NCBI RefSeq assembly: GCF_006476065.1
Contig: NZ_ML636798.1
Location: 1,872,207-1,936,206, forward strand
Direction: 5' to 3'
Length of the DNA stretch: 64,000 bases
Source of the DNA: Cognatiluteimonas lumbrici
GTDB lineage: Bacteria > Pseudomonadota > Gammaproteobacteria > Xanthomonadales > Xanthomonadaceae
This document shows positions 36,677 to 47,048 of the stretch, one piece after another. The position numbers and the translations under genes are program-made. The notes under the pieces were generated by a model. The model was not told where the DNA came from, did no database searches, and saw only the letters and a program-made list of their open reading frames with translations. Within the stretch, counting starts at the first letter, position 1. Each line of letters begins with the position of its first letter.

Positions 36677-37129
36677 CTACTCCCCGATGTCCTCGTTCCA
36701 CACTTCGGGGTTCGCCGCGATCCAGCTGCCGAGCATCTCGATGCACTCGGCGTCCTGCAGGTCCACCACTTCGACCCCGGCCTCGCGCAGCCAGTCGAGC
36801 CCGCCGGCGAAGTTGACCGATTCCCCGACCACCACGGTGCCGATGTTGAACTGGCGCACCAGGCCGCTGCAGTACCAGCAGGGGGCGAGGGTGGTGACCA
36901 TGATGGTGTCCCGGTAGCGGCGCTGGCGACCGGCCTTGCGGAAGGCGTCGGTCTCGCCATGCACGGAGGGGTCTCCCTCCTGCACCCGGCGGTTGTGGCC
37001 GCAGCCGAGCAGGCGGCCGTCCTGGTGGTAGAGCGCGGCGCCGATCGGGATGCCGCCCTCGGCCAGACCCTGGCGGGCCTCGGCGATGGCGGTGTCGAGC
37101 AGGGCGCGGTAGTCGGGCGTGGCGATCAT
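36677..37129 (-). CDS. Cytidine/deoxycytidylate-family deaminase, cytosine-deaminase-like
   Basis: 150 residues. The zinc site is H57-x-E59 in 'VHGETDAF' and C84-x2-C87 in 'APCWYC'. The pattern '[19 protein letters not shown]' with '[15 protein letters not shown]' is close to yeast-type cytosine deaminase (Fcy1) rather than tRNA adenosine deaminase TadA, which carries a different motif. It deaminates a free base or nucleoside; substrate assignment is tentative. The ATG at 37129 is 28 bases from the divergent ubiE start, so the two promoters must overlap. Confidence 0.82.
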   Translation of the reverse strand: MIATPDYRALLDTAIAEARQGLAEGGIPIGAALYHQDGRLLGCGHNRRVQEGDPSVHGETDAFRKAGRQRRYRDTIMVTTLAPCWYCSGLVRQFNIGTVVVGESVNFAGGLDWLREAGVEVVDLQDAECIEMLGSWIAANPEVWNEDIGE

Positions 37130-37145
37130 GCGGGCAACGATAGGG

Positions 37146-37151
37146 GATAAT
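37146..37151 (+). promoter_or_regulatory. -10 hexamer of ubiE, leaderless configuration
   Basis: GATAAT ends 6 bases before the ubiE ATG. It lies in the 28-base gap to the divergent deaminase gene. Confidence 0.45.
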
Positions 37152-37157
37152 CGCCCC

Positions 37158-37919
37158 ATGAGCGACCCCGCACGCGACGACGGCACCACCCATTTCGGCT
37201 TCCGCGAGGTGCCGACCGCGCAGAAGCAGAAGCTGGTCGGCGAGGTGTTCTCGTCGGTGGCCGGCAAGTACGACCTGATGAACGACCTGATGTCGCTGGG
37301 CATCCACCGGGTCTGGAAGCGCTTCTTCGTCGCGACCGCGCAGGTGGCCAAGGGCGACCGTGTGCTCGACCTCGCCGGCGGCACCGGCGACATCGCCGCG
37401 CTGCTGCGCGAGCGGGTCGGCGAGTCCGGCGAGATCGTGCTCGGCGACATCAACGGCGACATGCTGCGCGTCGGCCGCGACCGCATGGTCGACCGCGGCA
37501 ACGTGCGCGGCTTCGAGTACGTGCAGTGCAATGCCGAGGCGCTGCCGTTCCCGGACCGCAGTTTCGACCTGGTGACGATTGCCTTCGGCCTGCGCAACGT
37601 CACCGACAAGGACGCCGCGCTGCGCGAGATGCACCGCGTGCTCAAGGTCGGCGGCCAGGCGCGGGTGCTGGAGTTCTCGGAGGTGAAGGCGGACTGGTTC
37701 AGGCCGCTGTACGACTTCCACTCGTTCCAGGTGCTGCCGCGCCTGGGGCGGCTGTTCGCGCAGGACGCCGGCAGCTACCAGTACCTGGCCGAGTCCATCC
37801 GCAAGCATCCGCCACAGGAAGAACTGAAGGCGATGATGGAAGAGGCGGGTTTCGACCGGGTGTCGTACCGCAACCTCAACGCCGGCATCGTCGCCATCCA
37901 CACCGGCTATCGCACCTGA
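37158..37919 (+). CDS. ubiE: UbiE methyltransferase of ubiquinone/menaquinone synthesis
   Basis: 253 residues. A SAM-dependent C-methyltransferase of quinone synthesis. '[26 protein letters not shown]' region (here '[17 protein letters not shown]') is diagnostic; motif I is '[11 protein letters not shown]', and '[20 protein letters not shown]' is the second UbiE signature. The C-terminus 'HTGYRT' is typical. The stop TGA abuts the stop of the convergent DUF5694 gene. The 13-residue upstream extension reaches into the deaminase gene and is rejected. Confidence 0.95.
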   Translation: MSDPARDDGTTHFGFREVPTAQKQKLVGEVFSSVAGKYDLMNDLMSLGIHRVWKRFFVATAQVAKGDRVLDLAGGTGDIAALLRERVGESGEIVLGDINGDMLRVGRDRMVDRGNVRGFEYVQCNAEALPFPDRSFDLVTIAFGLRNVTDKDAALREMHRVLKVGGQARVLEFSEVKADWFRPLYDFHSFQVLPRLGRLFAQDAGSYQYLAESIRKHPPQEELKAMMEEAGFDRVSYRNLNAGIVAIHTGYRT

Positions 37920-39005
37920 TCACGGCGTCGGCGGGCCCAGCACCTCCAGCGCGTCGACGATCTCCACCCCCTGCAGCTGCCCCAGCCAGTCGTCGAACCA
38001 CGGCTTGTGCGACGCACCGACGATCGACAGCACGCGCGCGTCCGGATCGTCGTGGAAGGTCTTGCGGATGTTGGCGACCATGCGCAGGTTGCGCACTTCC
38101 CAACCGCCGACCCAGATGCGCGGGTAATCACCGGGCGAGTCCGCGCCCATGGTGGCGTGGACGTTGATCTCGGCCAGCTTCCGCAGGTGCCCCGGATCGT
38201 TGACGAAGCGGTAAAGCGGCAACAGGTCACCGGCCCGCAAGAGCGCGTGCTCCTCTTCCTCGCGCATGTCGAACCGGGCGCGGCCGGCGTCCCAGGCCTC
38301 GCGCAGCGCCCTGGCGAAGGCGGGGACGTCATCCTCGGCGATGTCGAGGTTGTCGCCAGTGTGGTTGTCCACCGGATGCACGCGTTCCAGGCCGAGCCGC
38401 GCGGCCAGGCGCGCGCCGATCAGGTAGCTCTCGTTCCGGCGCGTGGAGATGTCCCGCAGCAGCGCGACCAGGCTGTCGTCGAGGCCGTCGCCGGCATGGC
38501 GTTCCGCCTCCGGGAGCCGCAGCCACTGCACATAGGCCGAGGCCCGGTCGCCGGCCGCCAGGAACAGCGACGCGAGCTCCCGGCGTTGCGCAGGCGTCGG
38601 ACGCTCGGGCCAGTCGGCGAGCACGTCGTCCACCCTGGCGATCGCAGCCGGGATGTCGAGCCCCGTGGCCGCGCGCGCGACTTCGGTGGATGCGCAGTAG
38701 TCGTCGCCGTAGATCTCCGGGTAGCGCGAGACGAAATCGCACTCCTCGCCGGACAGCGCCTCGATCGTGATGATCTGCGGGTCGAACGCGGCCAGCCGGT
38801 CGAGCAGGCCGTCGAGCACCGCCGGGTCGAAGTCGTCGGGCGCTTCGCGCAGGTGCACCGATCCCAGCACGAGCACCTTCGCCGGCTCGCCGACCATGTC
38901 CCGGTCGAGCGTCGTCAGGTCGATCGCATCCTGCGCAAGCGCGGCGGCCGGAGCGGCCAGCGCCATCGCCACCGCTGCGGCCAAGTTCTTCAGGATACTG
39001 CCCAT
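37920..39005 (-). CDS. Secreted DUF5694 (TraB/ChaN-related) protein
   Basis: 361 residues. The signal peptide 'NLAAAVAMALAAPAAALA' suggests a periplasmic protein. The body has 'VLVLGSVHLREA' near residue 50, 'IITIEALSGEECDFV', 'LGLERVHPVDNHTGDN' and 'RVLSIVGASHKPWF'. These His/Glu blocks are the order seen in TraB/Tiki/erythromycin-esterase-like hydrolases, so a metal-dependent hydrolase is likely, but no substrate is known. The start at 39005 has GGGAGG before it; an ATG 21 bases upstream overlaps the DUF5916 stop and is a real alternative. It is in one unit with the DUF5916 gene. Confidence 0.65.
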   Translation of the reverse strand: MGSILKNLAAAVAMALAAPAAALAQDAIDLTTLDRDMVGEPAKVLVLGSVHLREAPDDFDPAVLDGLLDRLAAFDPQIITIEALSGEECDFVSRYPEIYGDDYCASTEVARAATGLDIPAAIARVDDVLADWPERPTPAQRRELASLFLAAGDRASAYVQWLRLPEAERHAGDGLDDSLVALLRDISTRRNESYLIGARLAARLGLERVHPVDNHTGDNLDIAEDDVPAFARALREAWDAGRARFDMREEEEHALLRAGDLLPLYRFVNDPGHLRKLAEINVHATMGADSPGDYPRIWVGGWEVRNLRMVANIRKTFHDDPDARVLSIVGASHKPWFDDWLGQLQGVEIVDALEVLGPPTP

Positions 39006-39022
39006 CGAGGCCTCCCTTGTCT

Positions 39023-41251
39023 TCATGGTTGCCAGCCGTAGCTGAGCTTGAGGAACACGCCGCGGCTGCTGTTGAAGAAGGTCGGGTTGTCGTCGTCGAG
39101 GAAGCCGCCGAGGGTCGCGCCGGCATACAGCGCGGTGCGCGGATTCACCTTGTACGAATAGATGACCTGGGCGGCGACGTCGCGCGCGTGGCGGTTGACC
39201 GGATCCTCGTACAGCGCCGGATCCTTGTCCACCCGGCTGCCCTGGATGGCGACGCGCAGGCGCTGGCGTGGATCGATCTGCCACCCGAAGCGGGTGTCGA
39301 ACACCGTCGCCGCGAACGCCGTGCCGCCGTCGCGCAGCAGGTCCTGGCGGAACAGGTCGAACTCGATGCTGTAGCCGAGGCCGAGCGAGAATTCGCCCCA
39401 AACGTCGAAGTAGCGGCCATGGCCACGGCGTGCCGCCTGCAGGTCGATCTGCGGGCCGACGCGCAGGTTTGCGCCGAGCTTGACGCCCGAACGCGGAGTG
39501 AAGTTGCCGTAGGCGTTGAGGTAGGACTCGTCGAACAGCCGGTCTTCCCAGAAGCGTTTGCGGGTGAGGCCGTGGATGCCGAAGGAGCTCTGCAGCGGAC
39601 CGTTGAACCAGAGCTCCGCCTCCCACTCGCGTTCGAGCAGTTGTCCGTCGGCGCGGTGGGTGACGTCGTAGTCGCCGTTGAGGCCGATGCGCGTCAGCCT
39701 GGCCCCGTCGTCGCCGAACCAGGTGTGCCCCAGGCCCACCAGCGAGGTGTCGTAGCCGACCTTGCCCATGAAGCCCAGGTCGGCGCGGAAGCCGGGGTCC
39801 ACCGCCTCGTGCAGGGCGTCGAACGACCAGGCCCGGCCGTCGTACTCGTAGGCGGCGCGCCAGGCGTTGCCGCCCGGGGCGTGGTCGTCCACCTCGAGCG
39901 CGTCCGGGTAGCGCGACTCGCTGCGCAGGAACTGGCCGCCGAGCTTGTGCTTTCCCGACTGCCAGCGCGCGTCCACGCCGGCGACGTCGTTGGCGTAGTC
40001 GTCGCCGCGGCGCGAGGTGGCGATCATGCCGATGCTGGTCTCTGTGTTGAGGTCGTGGCGGTAGCGCACCGCGCCGACGTTGGCCGGCTGCCGCAGGACG
40101 GTGAAGCTGGAGCCCAGCGAGCCGGGCAGCAGCAGCTGCGTGACCGCGTCGCGCGCCACGAATGCGCCGTATGCACCGTCCCCGGTGCGGCCGGTGGCGC
40201 GCAGCCCGTAGTCGGGATCGGCGACCTGGCGGGTGTAGAGCACGTCGAACTGGGTGTTGAAGTAGTCCGCGCCCTCCATGAAGAACGGACGCTTCTCGGG
40301 AAAGTACAACGCGAAGTTGCTGGACAGGTCGAGCTGCGCCTGGTCTGACTCGACCTGGGAGAAGTCGGGATTGAGGGTGGCGTTGAGAGTGAGGTCGGGA
40401 CTCGGCGCCCAGGACACGTCCACGCCGGGTTCCACCTGCAGGCCGTCGCCATGCCACTCCCCGTCGCGGGCGTCGCGCACCTGCACGTCGGTGACGGTCA
40501 GCGTCGGTACCACCTCCAGGTTGCGTCCCTGTTCGACGCCGGCCATGCCCTCCACCTTGCCGGCATGGCACATCAGGCAGTTGCCGTCGCGCGGTACCAC
40601 GACGCTGGCAATCTGGTGGCGGATGTTGCGCGGATAGTTCCGGAAGGCGATCACGCCCCAGCGGCGGGCACCGTCGGTGTCGCGGAAGCGCAGGGTCGAG
40701 AACGGAATCCGGATCTCGACCTGGTAGCCGCCGGGCGTGATCCGGCCGGCGCTGGTCCACAGGCCGTCCCAGGACGGATCCTCGTTGTTGGTCGCGTCCT
40801 CGCGGACCAGGTCCATCTGCACGCCCAGCGGGTTGACGAAGATTTCGTAGGCGCGGCGCTGGTCGTCGAAGGTGTCCAGCATGACGCCGACGAAGTCGTC
40901 GCTGAAGGAAGAGTCGCGGTCGGCGAGGTGCGCGCGGATCCTCGAGGGGTCCGGGTCGCGGGCGTCGAACGCCATGTACAGCGCGTCGCGGGTATGGCCG
41001 ATGCGCAGGACGGTGGCAACCGGGGCCGGGACGTTGTCGCCGGGGTTGATCTCGTACGCCAGGTCGATGGTCGCCGCCTGTTGCCAGGCGCCTTCATCGA
41101 TGACGCCGTCGATGGCGATGTCGCCGGTCAGTTGCGGGATCGTCGTGGGCGTGGCTTGCGCGGCCCCGTCGCGAGCCAGGGCGGCGGCGGGCAGTGCGAG
41201 CAGCAGGCAGCAGGACAGGGCCTGGAGGAGGCGCAGGGTGGGGGCGTGCAC
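39023..41251 (-). CDS. Outer-membrane DUF5916 protein with CBM9-like domain and a CXXCH motif
   Basis: 742 residues from a GTG start with AAGGAA upstream. A signal peptide is followed by a CBM9-like carbohydrate-binding domain (about 40-220: 'GDIAIDGVIDEGAW', 'YMAFDARDPDPS', 'RIPFSTLRF'). 'NCLMCHAG' at C225-H229 is a c-type heme motif. The rest (about 240-742) is the DUF5916 beta-barrel with 'LNATLNPDFSQVESD', 'FFMEGADYFNT' and a C-terminus that lacks the usual Phe but ends in aromatic-rich 'LSYGWQP'. Such proteins are probable outer-membrane sugar or envelope proteins of unknown function. It is co-transcribed with DUF5694. Confidence 0.8.
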   Translation of the reverse strand: MHAPTLRLLQALSCCLLLALPAAALARDGAAQATPTTIPQLTGDIAIDGVIDEGAWQQAATIDLAYEINPGDNVPAPVATVLRIGHTRDALYMAFDARDPDPSRIRAHLADRDSSFSDDFVGVMLDTFDDQRRAYEIFVNPLGVQMDLVREDATNNEDPSWDGLWTSAGRITPGGYQVEIRIPFSTLRFRDTDGARRWGVIAFRNYPRNIRHQIASVVVPRDGNCLMCHAGKVEGMAGVEQGRNLEVVPTLTVTDVQVRDARDGEWHGDGLQVEPGVDVSWAPSPDLTLNATLNPDFSQVESDQAQLDLSSNFALYFPEKRPFFMEGADYFNTQFDVLYTRQVADPDYGLRATGRTGDGAYGAFVARDAVTQLLLPGSLGSSFTVLRQPANVGAVRYRHDLNTETSIGMIATSRRGDDYANDVAGVDARWQSGKHKLGGQFLRSESRYPDALEVDDHAPGGNAWRAAYEYDGRAWSFDALHEAVDPGFRADLGFMGKVGYDTSLVGLGHTWFGDDGARLTRIGLNGDYDVTHRADGQLLEREWEAELWFNGPLQSSFGIHGLTRKRFWEDRLFDESYLNAYGNFTPRSGVKLGANLRVGPQIDLQAARRGHGRYFDVWGEFSLGLGYSIEFDLFRQDLLRDGGTAFAATVFDTRFGWQIDPRQRLRVAIQGSRVDKDPALYEDPVNRHARDVAAQVIYSYKVNPRTALYAGATLGGFLDDDNPTFFNSSRGVFLKLSYGWQP

Positions 41252-41395
41252 GCGGGTTCCTTCGCGATGGTGTCGAGGGTGGAGATGCCCGGGACGCCGC
41301 CATGGTTGCCATGACGGAAGTTGGCCAACCATCGGCACCGCGGCGTTCGCAGTACACTCGAAGGTCTGTTCCCCGCCGTTCCGGAGCCCCCCTCC

Positions 41396-43333
41396 ATGCG
41401 CAAGACCCTGCTGCTGTTGTCCGCCGCCGCGCTGCTCGCCGCCTCCGCCTGCGCGCGCGATCCCGCACCCGCCGACGCCACAGCGCAGCCGGGCGCCACG
41501 GCCGCCGCGGACCCGGCCGAGGACGCACTCTCGTACGCCGAGCCCGGCAAGGTCACGACCACGGCGCTGGCCCTCGACCTGGCGCTCGATTTCGACCAGC
41601 GCACCATCGCCGGTACCGCCACCTACACCCTCGACTGGCTGGACGACGCGGCCACCGAACTGGTGCTCGACACCCGCGACCTCACCATCGAGAGCGTCGA
41701 GGGCGAGGGCGCCGACGGCAGCTGGCAGCCGTTGCAGTACACCCTGGCCGACGCCGACTCGCTGCTCGGCAGCAAGCTGACCATCGAGGCGCCGGAGCGC
41801 AACGCCAGCATCCGCGTCGCCTACCGCACCTCGCCCGAGGCCTCCGGCCTGCAGTGGCTGACCCCGGCGATGACGGAGGGCGGCAAGCAGCCCTTCATGT
41901 TCAGCCAGTCGCAGCAGATCCACGCGCGTTCGTGGGTGCCGCTGCAGGACACGCCGAGCGTCCGCTTCACCTACACCGCGCACGTCACCGCCCCGGCCGA
42001 CGCCATGGTGCTGATGAGCGCCGACAACGACCCGCAGGCCGAGCGCGACGGCGACTACAGCTTCGAGATGCCGCAGCCGATCCCGTCCTACCTGCTCGCG
42101 ATCGCCGCCGGCGACCTGGTGTTCGAGCCGATCAGCGCCCGCAGCGGCGTCTGGGCCGAGCCGGCGATGGTGTCCCGCGCCGCCGCCGAGTTCGCCGACA
42201 CCGAGAAGATGATCGAGGTCACCGAACAGCTCTACGGCCCCTACCGCTGGGAGCGCTACGACATGCTGGTGCTGCCGCCCTCGTTCCCCTACGGCGGCAT
42301 GGAGAACCCGCGCATCAGCTTCATCACCCCGACCGTGATCGTCGGCGACAAGTCGCTGGTGTCGCTGATCGCGCACGAGCTGGCGCACAGCTGGTCCGGC
42401 AACCTGGTCACCTTCTCGACGCCCAAGGACGCCTGGCTCAACGAGGGCGTGACCAGCTACGTCGAGAACCGCATCATCGAGGAGCTCTACGGCAAGGAGC
42501 TGGCCGACATGGAGTTCGTGATCGCGCGCAACGCACTGAGCGCCGGGCTGGAGGACATGCCGGAACAGGCGCGCGCGCTGGCGATCCGCCCCGACGTGCG
42601 CGTCGCCGCCGGCGATCCGCTGACCGAGGTCGCCTACGACAAGGGCGCGTGGTTCCTGGAGTTCCTCGAGGAGCGCTTCGGGCGCGAGGCCTTCGATCCG
42701 TTCCTGCGTGGCTACTTCGACCACTTCGCGTTCCAGTCGATCCCGACCACCACCTTCATCGCGTACGCGCAGGAGCACCTGCTCGACAAGCATCCCGGCA
42801 AGGTCACCCGCGAGGAGCTGGAGGAGTGGATCTACGGCACCACGATTCCGGACTCGGCGCCGGAGATCGTGTCGGCGCCGCTGCAGGCAGTGGACGATGC
42901 GCGCGCGGCCTGGCTGGCCGACGGCACACTGCCGCCGCGTAGCGCCACCGATGCCTGGAGCACCCAGGAGTGGCTGCACTTCCTGGACGGCATGCCGCAG
43001 ACGCTCACGCAGGAGCAGATGGCGGCGCTCGACGCGGCCTACGAGTTCACCGGCACGCGCAACGGCGAGGTCGCGATGCGTTGGTACCCGCTGGCGGTGC
43101 GCAGCGGCTACGACGTCGTCAACGACGACATGGCCGCGTTCATGCAGCGCGTCGGTCGCCGCAAGCTGATCATGCCGATCTACCACGCGCTGGTGCAGGC
43201 GCCGGAAGGCCTCGCGTTCGCCAAGGACGTGTTCGCGAAGGCGCGCCCCGGTTACCACCCGATCACAACCGGCTCGGTGGAGGCCGCGATCGCCGCCGCC
43301 GAGGGCGTCGAGATCCCGCAGGTCGCGCAGTGA
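41396..43333 (+). CDS. M1-family aminopeptidase lipoprotein (LTA4-hydrolase-like)
   Basis: 645 residues. The signal ends 'LAASAC' with C19 a plausible lipidation site. The catalytic domain holds 'GGMEN' (substrate N-terminus), zinc motif 'HELAH' at 327-331 and the third ligand E350 in 'WLNEG'. The N-terminal saddle and a C-terminal helical domain ('EWLHFLDGMPQTLT...', HEAT-like) follow the leukotriene-A4-hydrolase type. It should trim amino-terminal residues from peptides in the periplasm. A TACACT hexamer sits about 37 bases upstream of the ATG. The stop overlaps the next gene's GTG. Confidence 0.88.
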   Translation: MRKTLLLLSAAALLAASACARDPAPADATAQPGATAAADPAEDALSYAEPGKVTTTALALDLALDFDQRTIAGTATYTLDWLDDAATELVLDTRDLTIESVEGEGADGSWQPLQYTLADADSLLGSKLTIEAPERNASIRVAYRTSPEASGLQWLTPAMTEGGKQPFMFSQSQQIHARSWVPLQDTPSVRFTYTAHVTAPADAMVLMSADNDPQAERDGDYSFEMPQPIPSYLLAIAAGDLVFEPISARSGVWAEPAMVSRAAAEFADTEKMIEVTEQLYGPYRWERYDMLVLPPSFPYGGMENPRISFITPTVIVGDKSLVSLIAHELAHSWSGNLVTFSTPKDAWLNEGVTSYVENRIIEELYGKELADMEFVIARNALSAGLEDMPEQARALAIRPDVRVAAGDPLTEVAYDKGAWFLEFLEERFGREAFDPFLRGYFDHFAFQSIPTTTFIAYAQEHLLDKHPGKVTREELEEWIYGTTIPDSAPEIVSAPLQAVDDARAAWLADGTLPPRSATDAWSTQEWLHFLDGMPQTLTQEQMAALDAAYEFTGTRNGEVAMRWYPLAVRSGYDVVNDDMAAFMQRVGRRKLIMPIYHALVQAPEGLAFAKDVFAKARPGYHPITTGSVEAAIAAAEGVEIPQVAQ

Positions 43334-44055
43334 GCCGGGCGCGCCTCCCGGCGGCCGTCGTGCTGGGGCTGGCCATCGCGGCCGGCGCCGGCTGCAACCG
43401 CGAGGAGCGCCTGGCCGAGCAGGCCGCGGCCCAGGCGGCCGCGGCGGAACGCGCGGCGGAGGAGGGCGCGGCGGCGTTCGACGCCGCCGTGGCCGACAAG
43501 AACTGGCAGCTGGCCAAGGCCCAGGGCGACGTGCTGCTGGCCAAGTACCCGACCAGCGCAGCCGCCGCCCGCGTGGGCGAACGCATGCCCGAGGTCACCG
43601 CGAAAGCCGAGGCGCAGCGCGAGGAGGCGCGGCTTGCCGGCCTCTGGAGCTATCCGCGCCAGGCGGCCGGCGCCGGCGAGCAGCGCTCGGCGGTGATCTG
43701 GTCGAAGGAGGAGGTGGACCTCGGCGACGGCGCGCCGTCGCGCGTGCAGCTGGTGTTCCGCGACCACCCGGAGTGGGGCCGCAGCAGTTACCTGGTGCTG
43801 CAGTCCGGCGACTTCGACTGTTATCGCAAGTGCCGGGTGCCGGTGACCGTGGACGACGGCGCGGCCTCGCGCATGTCGGCCTACCGCCCGGATACCGACG
43901 AAGCCATCGCCATGTTCATCGAGGACGACGCCGCGCTCTGGCGCATGGCACGGGAGGCCGGGACGCTGGCGATCGAGTTCCCGGTCGAGGCCGGCGGCAC
44001 CCGCACCGCCACCTTCGAGACCGGCGGCCTCGACCCCGGCCGCATGCCCTGGTAG
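43330..44055 (+). CDS. Uncharacterised lipoprotein coupled to the M1 aminopeptidase
   Basis: 241 residues from a GTG that shares bases with the aminopeptidase stop. The signal ends 'AGAGC' with C22. A long Ala/Glu helix (about 28-90) has TPR-like spacing, and the rest contains 'LVFRDHPEWGRSSYLVLQSGDFDCYRKC' with two Cys close together, followed by 'AYRPDTDEAIAMFIED'. I do not recognise a family. Coupling to the aminopeptidase suggests a shared envelope function. The stop is the base before the convergent PfkB gene's stop. Confidence 0.65.
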   Translation: MSRARLPAAVVLGLAIAAGAGCNREERLAEQAAAQAAAAERAAEEGAAAFDAAVADKNWQLAKAQGDVLLAKYPTSAAAARVGERMPEVTAKAEAQREEARLAGLWSYPRQAAGAGEQRSAVIWSKEEVDLGDGAPSRVQLVFRDHPEWGRSSYLVLQSGDFDCYRKCRVPVTVDDGAASRMSAYRPDTDEAIAMFIEDDAALWRMAREAGTLAIEFPVEAGGTRTATFETGGLDPGRMPW

Positions 44056-44988
44056 CTACAGCGCGTAGCCGAACTGGCGGCGGAACTCTTCGGCGAACTC
44101 GTCGTAGCTGAAGCGCTGGTTCTGGGTGCCGTGGTGCTCGACCTTGAGCGAGCCCATCAGGTTGCCGATGCGGCCGATGGTCTTCCAGTCGTAGCCGCGC
44201 TCGATGCCGAAGATCAGCCCGGCGCGGAAGGCGTCGCCGCAGCCGGTGGGGTCGGCGATGCAGCGCTCCTTGGCCGGCGGCGCCTCGATCACCTCGCCAT
44301 CGGCGTAGATCACCGCGCCCTTGGGGCCGCGGGTGGCGATGTAGGCCTTCACCTTGCCGGCGATGGTGGCCTCGTCCCAGCCGGTGCGCTCCTGCAGTAG
44401 GTTGGACTCGTAGTCGTTGACGGTGACGTAGTCGGCCTGCTCGATGAACTCGCGCAGCTCGGCGCCGTTGAACAGCGGCATGGCCTGGCCCGGGTCGAAC
44501 ACGAACGGGATCCCGGCCTCGCGGAACTCGCGCGCGTTCTGGATCATGCCGTCGCGGCCGTCGGGGCTGACGATGCCGATGGTGACCCCGGGCACGTCGC
44601 GGACGTGGTTCTCGTGCGAGCGCATCATCGCCCCCGGGTGGAAGGCGGTGATCTGGTTGTTGTCGTGGTCGGTGGTGATGAAGGCCTGCGGGGTGAACAG
44701 CTCCGGGATCTCCTTGACCCGCGACAGGTCGATGCCCAGCCCGGCGAAGTACTCCCGGTAGGGGCCGAAATCCTGGCCCACGGTGGCCATCGGGATGGGG
44801 TCCCCGCCCAGCAGCTTGAGGTTGTAGGCAATGTTGCCGGCGCAGCCCCCGAATTCCCGCCGCATCCTCGGCACCAGGAAGGACACGTTGAGGATGTGCA
44901 CCTTGTCCGGGAGGATGTGGTTCTTGAACTGGTCGGGGAAGACCATGATGGTGTCGTAGGCGAGGGAGCCGCAGATCAGCGCAGCCAT
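44056..44988 (-). CDS. PfkB-family carbohydrate/nucleoside kinase (adenosine-kinase-like)
   Basis: 310 residues. 'GSLAYDTIMVFP' and 'GGCAGNIAYNLKLLGGDP' near the N-terminus are the substrate-binding signature, and 'DPTGCGDAFRAGL' near residue 245 carries the catalytic Asp and the anion hole. The pattern 'NVSFLVPRMRREFGGCAGN' resembles bacterial adenosine kinases rather than ribokinase. It would phosphorylate a sugar or nucleoside with ATP in the cytoplasm. Divergent from mreB across 158 bases. Confidence 0.8.
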   Translation of the reverse strand: MAALICGSLAYDTIMVFPDQFKNHILPDKVHILNVSFLVPRMRREFGGCAGNIAYNLKLLGGDPIPMATVGQDFGPYREYFAGLGIDLSRVKEIPELFTPQAFITTDHDNNQITAFHPGAMMRSHENHVRDVPGVTIGIVSPDGRDGMIQNAREFREAGIPFVFDPGQAMPLFNGAELREFIEQADYVTVNDYESNLLQERTGWDEATIAGKVKAYIATRGPKGAVIYADGEVIEAPPAKERCIADPTGCGDAFRAGLIFGIERGYDWKTIGRIGNLMGSLKVEHHGTQNQRFSYDEFAEEFRRQFGYAL

Positions 44989-46193
<1,205 letters not shown>

Positions 46194-46202
46194 GCGGACG
46201 CC

Positions 46203-47048
46203 GTGCCTTCCTACGGTTCCGCCTCGCCCCGCCCCAGCGATGTCGCCGGAACCCTGCGCCTGCTCGCCTACCTGGCGCTGGCGGTGGCGCTGATCGTGCT
46301 CGACCACCGCGGCGGCTGGCTGTCGCAGGCACGGCAGCAGGCCACGGTGCTGGCGCAGCCGCTGTGGTGGCTGGCGGGGCTGCCCTCGCGCATCGGCGAT
46401 GCGCTCGGCGACAACGCCACCACCCGCGCCCGCCTGGCGGAAGAGAACCGCACGCTGCGCAACGCGCTGCTGCTCAGCGGCGCGCGGGTCTCGCGGCTGC
46501 AGACCGCGGCCGCCGAGAACGAGCGCCTGCGCGGGCTGCTCGGCGCCGCGCGCCGCGGCGGCCTCGACGTGCAGCTTGCGCCGATCCTCGACATCGACCT
46601 CGACCCCACCCGCCAGCGGCTGGTGCTCGACGCCGGCAGCAACGACGGCGTGCGCGCCGGGCAGAGCGTGATCGACGCCGGCGGGCTGGTGGGGCAGGTG
46701 ATCGCGGTGCGCCCGGACAACGCCACCGTGCTGCTGCTCACCGATCCCGACCACGCCGTGCCGGTGATGGTCGCGCGCACCGGCGTGCGCCTGGTCGCCT
46801 ACGGCAAGGGCCGCAGCGGCACGCTCGAGCTGGCCAACATCCCGCTGTCGGCGGACGTGCGGGTCGGCGATGCGGTGATCACCTCGGGCATCGGCGGGCG
46901 CTTCCCGGCCGGGTTCCCGGTAGGCACCGTCACCGCGCTGCACCCCGACGACAGCCACGCCTTCCTTGTCGGCGACCTGACACCGGCGGCACAGCTGGAC
47001 CGCGGCCGCGACGTGCTGCTGCTGCGCGAGCAGGGGGTGGGCCCGTGA
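46203..47048 (+). CDS. mreC: Rod-shape-determining protein MreC
   Basis: 281 residues, GTG start 9 bases after mreB. A single N-terminal membrane segment (about 20-40), a coiled coil ('ARLAEENRTLRNALLLSGARVSRLQ') and the beta domain with 'VLDAGSNDGVRAGQSV' and 'GRFPAGFPVGTV'. MreC bridges MreB/RodA-PBP2 in the periplasm. The stop overlaps the mreD GTG. Confidence 0.92.
   Translation: MPSYGSASPRPSDVAGTLRLLAYLALAVALIVLDHRGGWLSQARQQATVLAQPLWWLAGLPSRIGDALGDNATTRARLAEENRTLRNALLLSGARVSRLQTAAAENERLRGLLGAARRGGLDVQLAPILDIDLDPTRQRLVLDAGSNDGVRAGQSVIDAGGLVGQVIAVRPDNATVLLLTDPDHAVPVMVARTGVRLVAYGKGRSGTLELANIPLSADVRVGDAVITSGIGGRFPAGFPVGTVTALHPDDSHAFLVGDLTPAAQLDRGRDVLLLREQGVGP

Noticed and set aside
33421-36816. 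1131-residue forward frame across xerC, hslV and hslU
   Set aside because: Low-complexity Arg/Pro/Ala composition, contradicted by three recognised genes in another frame.
39023-43258. 1411-residue reverse frame
   Set aside because: Only the part below 41251 is the DUF5916 protein; the upstream half is antisense to the M1 aminopeptidase gene and its start would lie within it.
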